From the NCBI GenBank assembly GCA_003527555.1, contig DPWT01000183.1:1-7254 (forward strand): DNA of 7,254 nucleotides, given 5' to 3'. The notes under the pieces were generated by a model that did no database searches, had not been told where the DNA came from, and saw only the letters and a list, made by a program, of their open reading frames with translations. Below are positions 5,758 to 7,254 of the stretch, one piece after another (the first letter of the stretch is position 1; each line of letters begins with the position of its first letter). The position numbers and the translations under genes were made by a program. The DNA is from Verrucomicrobiales bacterium. Its GTDB lineage: Bacteria > Verrucomicrobiota > Verrucomicrobiia > Verrucomicrobiales > Akkermansiaceae.

Positions 5758-6813
5758 ATGAAACATGTCGAAACAATCACCCTGCCCTACGACCTCGACG
5801 AGTTTTCCGAGATCATCGATGTGCGTGCACCCGGGGAGTTCGCGGAAGATCATCTGCCGGGCGCAGTAAATCTGCCAGTACTCAACGATGATCAGCGGGC
5901 TGAAGTCGGCACTATTTTCAAATCGAATCCATTCAAAGCGAGACGACTTGGCGCGCAGCTCATTTCCAACAATGCCGCTACACATCTTGCCGCTTACCTG
6001 TCCGACAAAGATAAATCATACACCCCCTTACTTTACTGTTGGCGCGGTGGAATGAGATCAAACTCACTCGCACATATACTTCGCTCTATTGGCTGGCGCG
6101 CGCGAGTGTTGGAAGGCGGCTACAAAGCATTCCGCAAGTTTGTCACCGAGAACCTAGAAGATTCCCTGTCTTCCTCTGCCTTAGCGCTCACTGTACTCTC
6201 TGGTAAGACTGGTGTTGCTAAAACCAGACTTTTACACACATTACGTGACCATGGGGCACAGATAATCGACCTCGAGGGGCTAGCCAATCATAAGGGCTCG
6301 GTTCTCGGACTCGAACCACACGCTTGCCAACCAAGCCAAAAGCATTTTGAAACTTTGCTCTGGCAGGCTGTTAACGAACTCAACCCTAACCAACCAATTT
6401 TTGCTGAGGCCGAAAGTAATCGTATCGGCTCATTACACTGCCCACCAGCATTGTGGCAAAAACTTGGGCGTAGCACAGTTATCGAAATTCAAATGCCGCT
6501 CACCCAACGTGCCCATTTCCTACTCGATGACTACCCGTATTTTACAGTCAAACCCCAACACCTTAAGGGTTTATTGGAAAAACTCATCAAATTACGCGGT
6601 AATAAAAAAATAGCACAGTGGCACGAACAAATTGATAATGCCAACTGGATGGCCTTTGTTGAGTCCATTCTAAATGACCATTATGACTTAGTTTACCGTT
6701 CTGCCGGAGATGAGCAGTCAAACTACCCTCCTCCCTCTGATATAATAGAACTCGAGGGCTTCTCTACACCCGTGCTAAAAGCCGCTGCAAAAAAATTGAT
6801 CAGCCGTGTATGA
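5758..6813 (+). CDS. mnmH: tRNA 2-selenouridine synthase
   Basis: MnmH (SelU/YbbB) replaces the sulfur of 2-thiouridine at the wobble position of certain tRNAs with selenium, using selenophosphate, through a geranylated intermediate. The protein has 351 residues, close to the family norm. The N-terminal rhodanese domain (about 1-130) begins with IIDVRAPGEFAEDHLPGA and has the active-site loop LLYCWRGGMRS with catalytic C94. A P-loop domain follows, starting LSGKTGVAKTRLL (P-loop residues 149-156), with the family's AEAESNRIG stretch further on. The Walker A glycine before the lysine is Ala154 instead of Gly, so the motif reads GKTGVAKT. I chose the ATG at 5758; an in-frame TTG at 5737 would add seven residues. 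The gene overlaps the next one by 8 bases. Its presence implies a selenophosphate synthetase elsewhere in the genome. Family call firm. Confidence 0.95.
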   Translation: MKHVETITLPYDLDEFSEIIDVRAPGEFAEDHLPGAVNLPVLNDDQRAEVGTIFKSNPFKARRLGAQLISNNAATHLAAYLSDKDKSYTPLLYCWRGGMRSNSLAHILRSIGWRARVLEGGYKAFRKFVTENLEDSLSSSALALTVLSGKTGVAKTRLLHTLRDHGAQIIDLEGLANHKGSVLGLEPHACQPSQKHFETLLWQAVNELNPNQPIFAEAESNRIGSLHCPPALWQKLGRSTVIEIQMPLTQRAHFLLDDYPYFTVKPQHLKGLLEKLIKLRGNKKIAQWHEQIDNANWMAFVESILNDHYDLVYRSAGDEQSNYPPPSDIIELEGFSTPVLKAAAKKLISRV

Positions 6814-7254
6814 TTCGCATAATCACCTACAGGATAATCGATTTGATGGTATTCGTGATAAAGTCATCGAAGAGATGCGAGCTTCGGGTATTATAAAGTG
6901 TGTAATCAATGGCACCTGCCCCGATGACTGGAAAAAAGTAGCCGCTCTAGCACACCAATATCCAGATTTCATTATTCCATCATTTGGTTTGCATCCATGG
7001 AAAGAAATTACTGATAACTGGGAACAAAAAATCATTCATTGGCTAAACCTATTTCCCAACGCTTGCATCGGTGAATGCGGTATCGACCGCCGGATCAAAA
7101 AATACGATATCGAATTACAAAAACAGGTTTTTCTCGCGCAACTGAGACTCGCTACTGAACGCAATCTGCCGCTTTCAATTCACTGCATAAATGGCTGGGG
7201 CTGCCTAGTGGAGCTTATGGAATCGAATCCCTTACCCGCACGCGGTTTTCTACT
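6806..7254 (+). CDS. TatD family metal-dependent hydrolase, 3' end outside window
   Basis: TatD-type amidohydrolase-fold enzyme; members are metal-dependent nucleases/phosphoesterases. The first 149 residues are visible, out of the usual 210-260 or so. The metal-binding HxH motif is H5 and H7 (YDSHNHLQ) at the very N-terminus, followed by SFGLHPW, then IGECGID with metal ligand E90, and SIHCINGWG with H126. The frame is open to the right edge. The start must be the GTG at 6806, since no ATG lies before the HxH motif in this frame. This start overlaps the last 8 bases of mnmH, so translation is probably coupled to it. No Shine-Dalgarno sequence is seen. The frame was easily missed because its start is GTG and its end is outside the window. 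The physiological substrate is unknown; a role in DNA or RNA quality control is typical of the family but not shown here. Confidence 0.9.
   Translation, partial: MYDSHNHLQDNRFDGIRDKVIEEMRASGIIKCVINGTCPDDWKKVAALAHQYPDFIIPSFGLHPWKEITDNWEQKIIHWLNLFPNACIGECGIDRRIKKYDIELQKQVFLAQLRLATERNLPLSIHCINGWGCLVELMESNPLPARGFL

Overview
The window reads as an ordinary bacterial chromosome segment with seven convincing protein genes, one further probable gene, and no RNA gene, insertion sequence or CRISPR array that I could see. GC content is middling. The gene set (LemA plus a large M48 protease, ArsS, a photolyase, MnmH, a TatD-type hydrolase) fits a free-living Gram-negative bacterium in a lit, probably aquatic habitat. 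The overall look suggests a marine Verrucomicrobiota (Opitutales-like) genome. That is an impression from protein style only, because the window holds no ribosomal or other marker gene. None of the eight starts I chose has a convincing Shine-Dalgarno sequence.

Layout. Bases 1-1687 (minus strand): lemA followed by an M48 membrane metallopeptidase that runs off the left edge; a perfect 16-bp palindrome lies in the gap between them. Bases 1837-2805 (plus): a radical SAM protein of the ArsS (arsenosugar) family, divergent from lemA. Bases 2874-4295 (minus): a full-length photolyase, convergent with arsS. Bases 4437-4901 (minus): an unrecognised charged, helical protein that may be co-transcribed with the photolyase, although the gap has its own promoter-like site bracketed by an 8-bp direct repeat. 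Bases 4902-5317: a divergent intergenic region with a near-consensus sigma-70-type promoter and a coding-like reading frame that has no start codon. Bases 5318-7254 (plus): a compact run of a small four-helix membrane protein, mnmH (tRNA 2-selenouridine synthase) and a TatD-family hydrolase whose start overlaps the end of mnmH; it is cut by the right edge.

How the genes fit together. lemA and the M48 protease form a known pairing at the membrane. ArsS makes the carbon-arsenic adduct that leads to arsenosugars, but its usual partner ArsM is not in the window. MnmH implies that the cell makes selenophosphate and selenium-modified tRNA wobble uridines. I found no clear multi-gene novel system. 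The items most worth a second look are the start-less coding-like frame at 5131-5292, the Glu-to-Gln change at the lesion-contact position of the photolyase, the altered Walker A motif in MnmH, and the repeat-flanked promoter in front of the photolyase gene.
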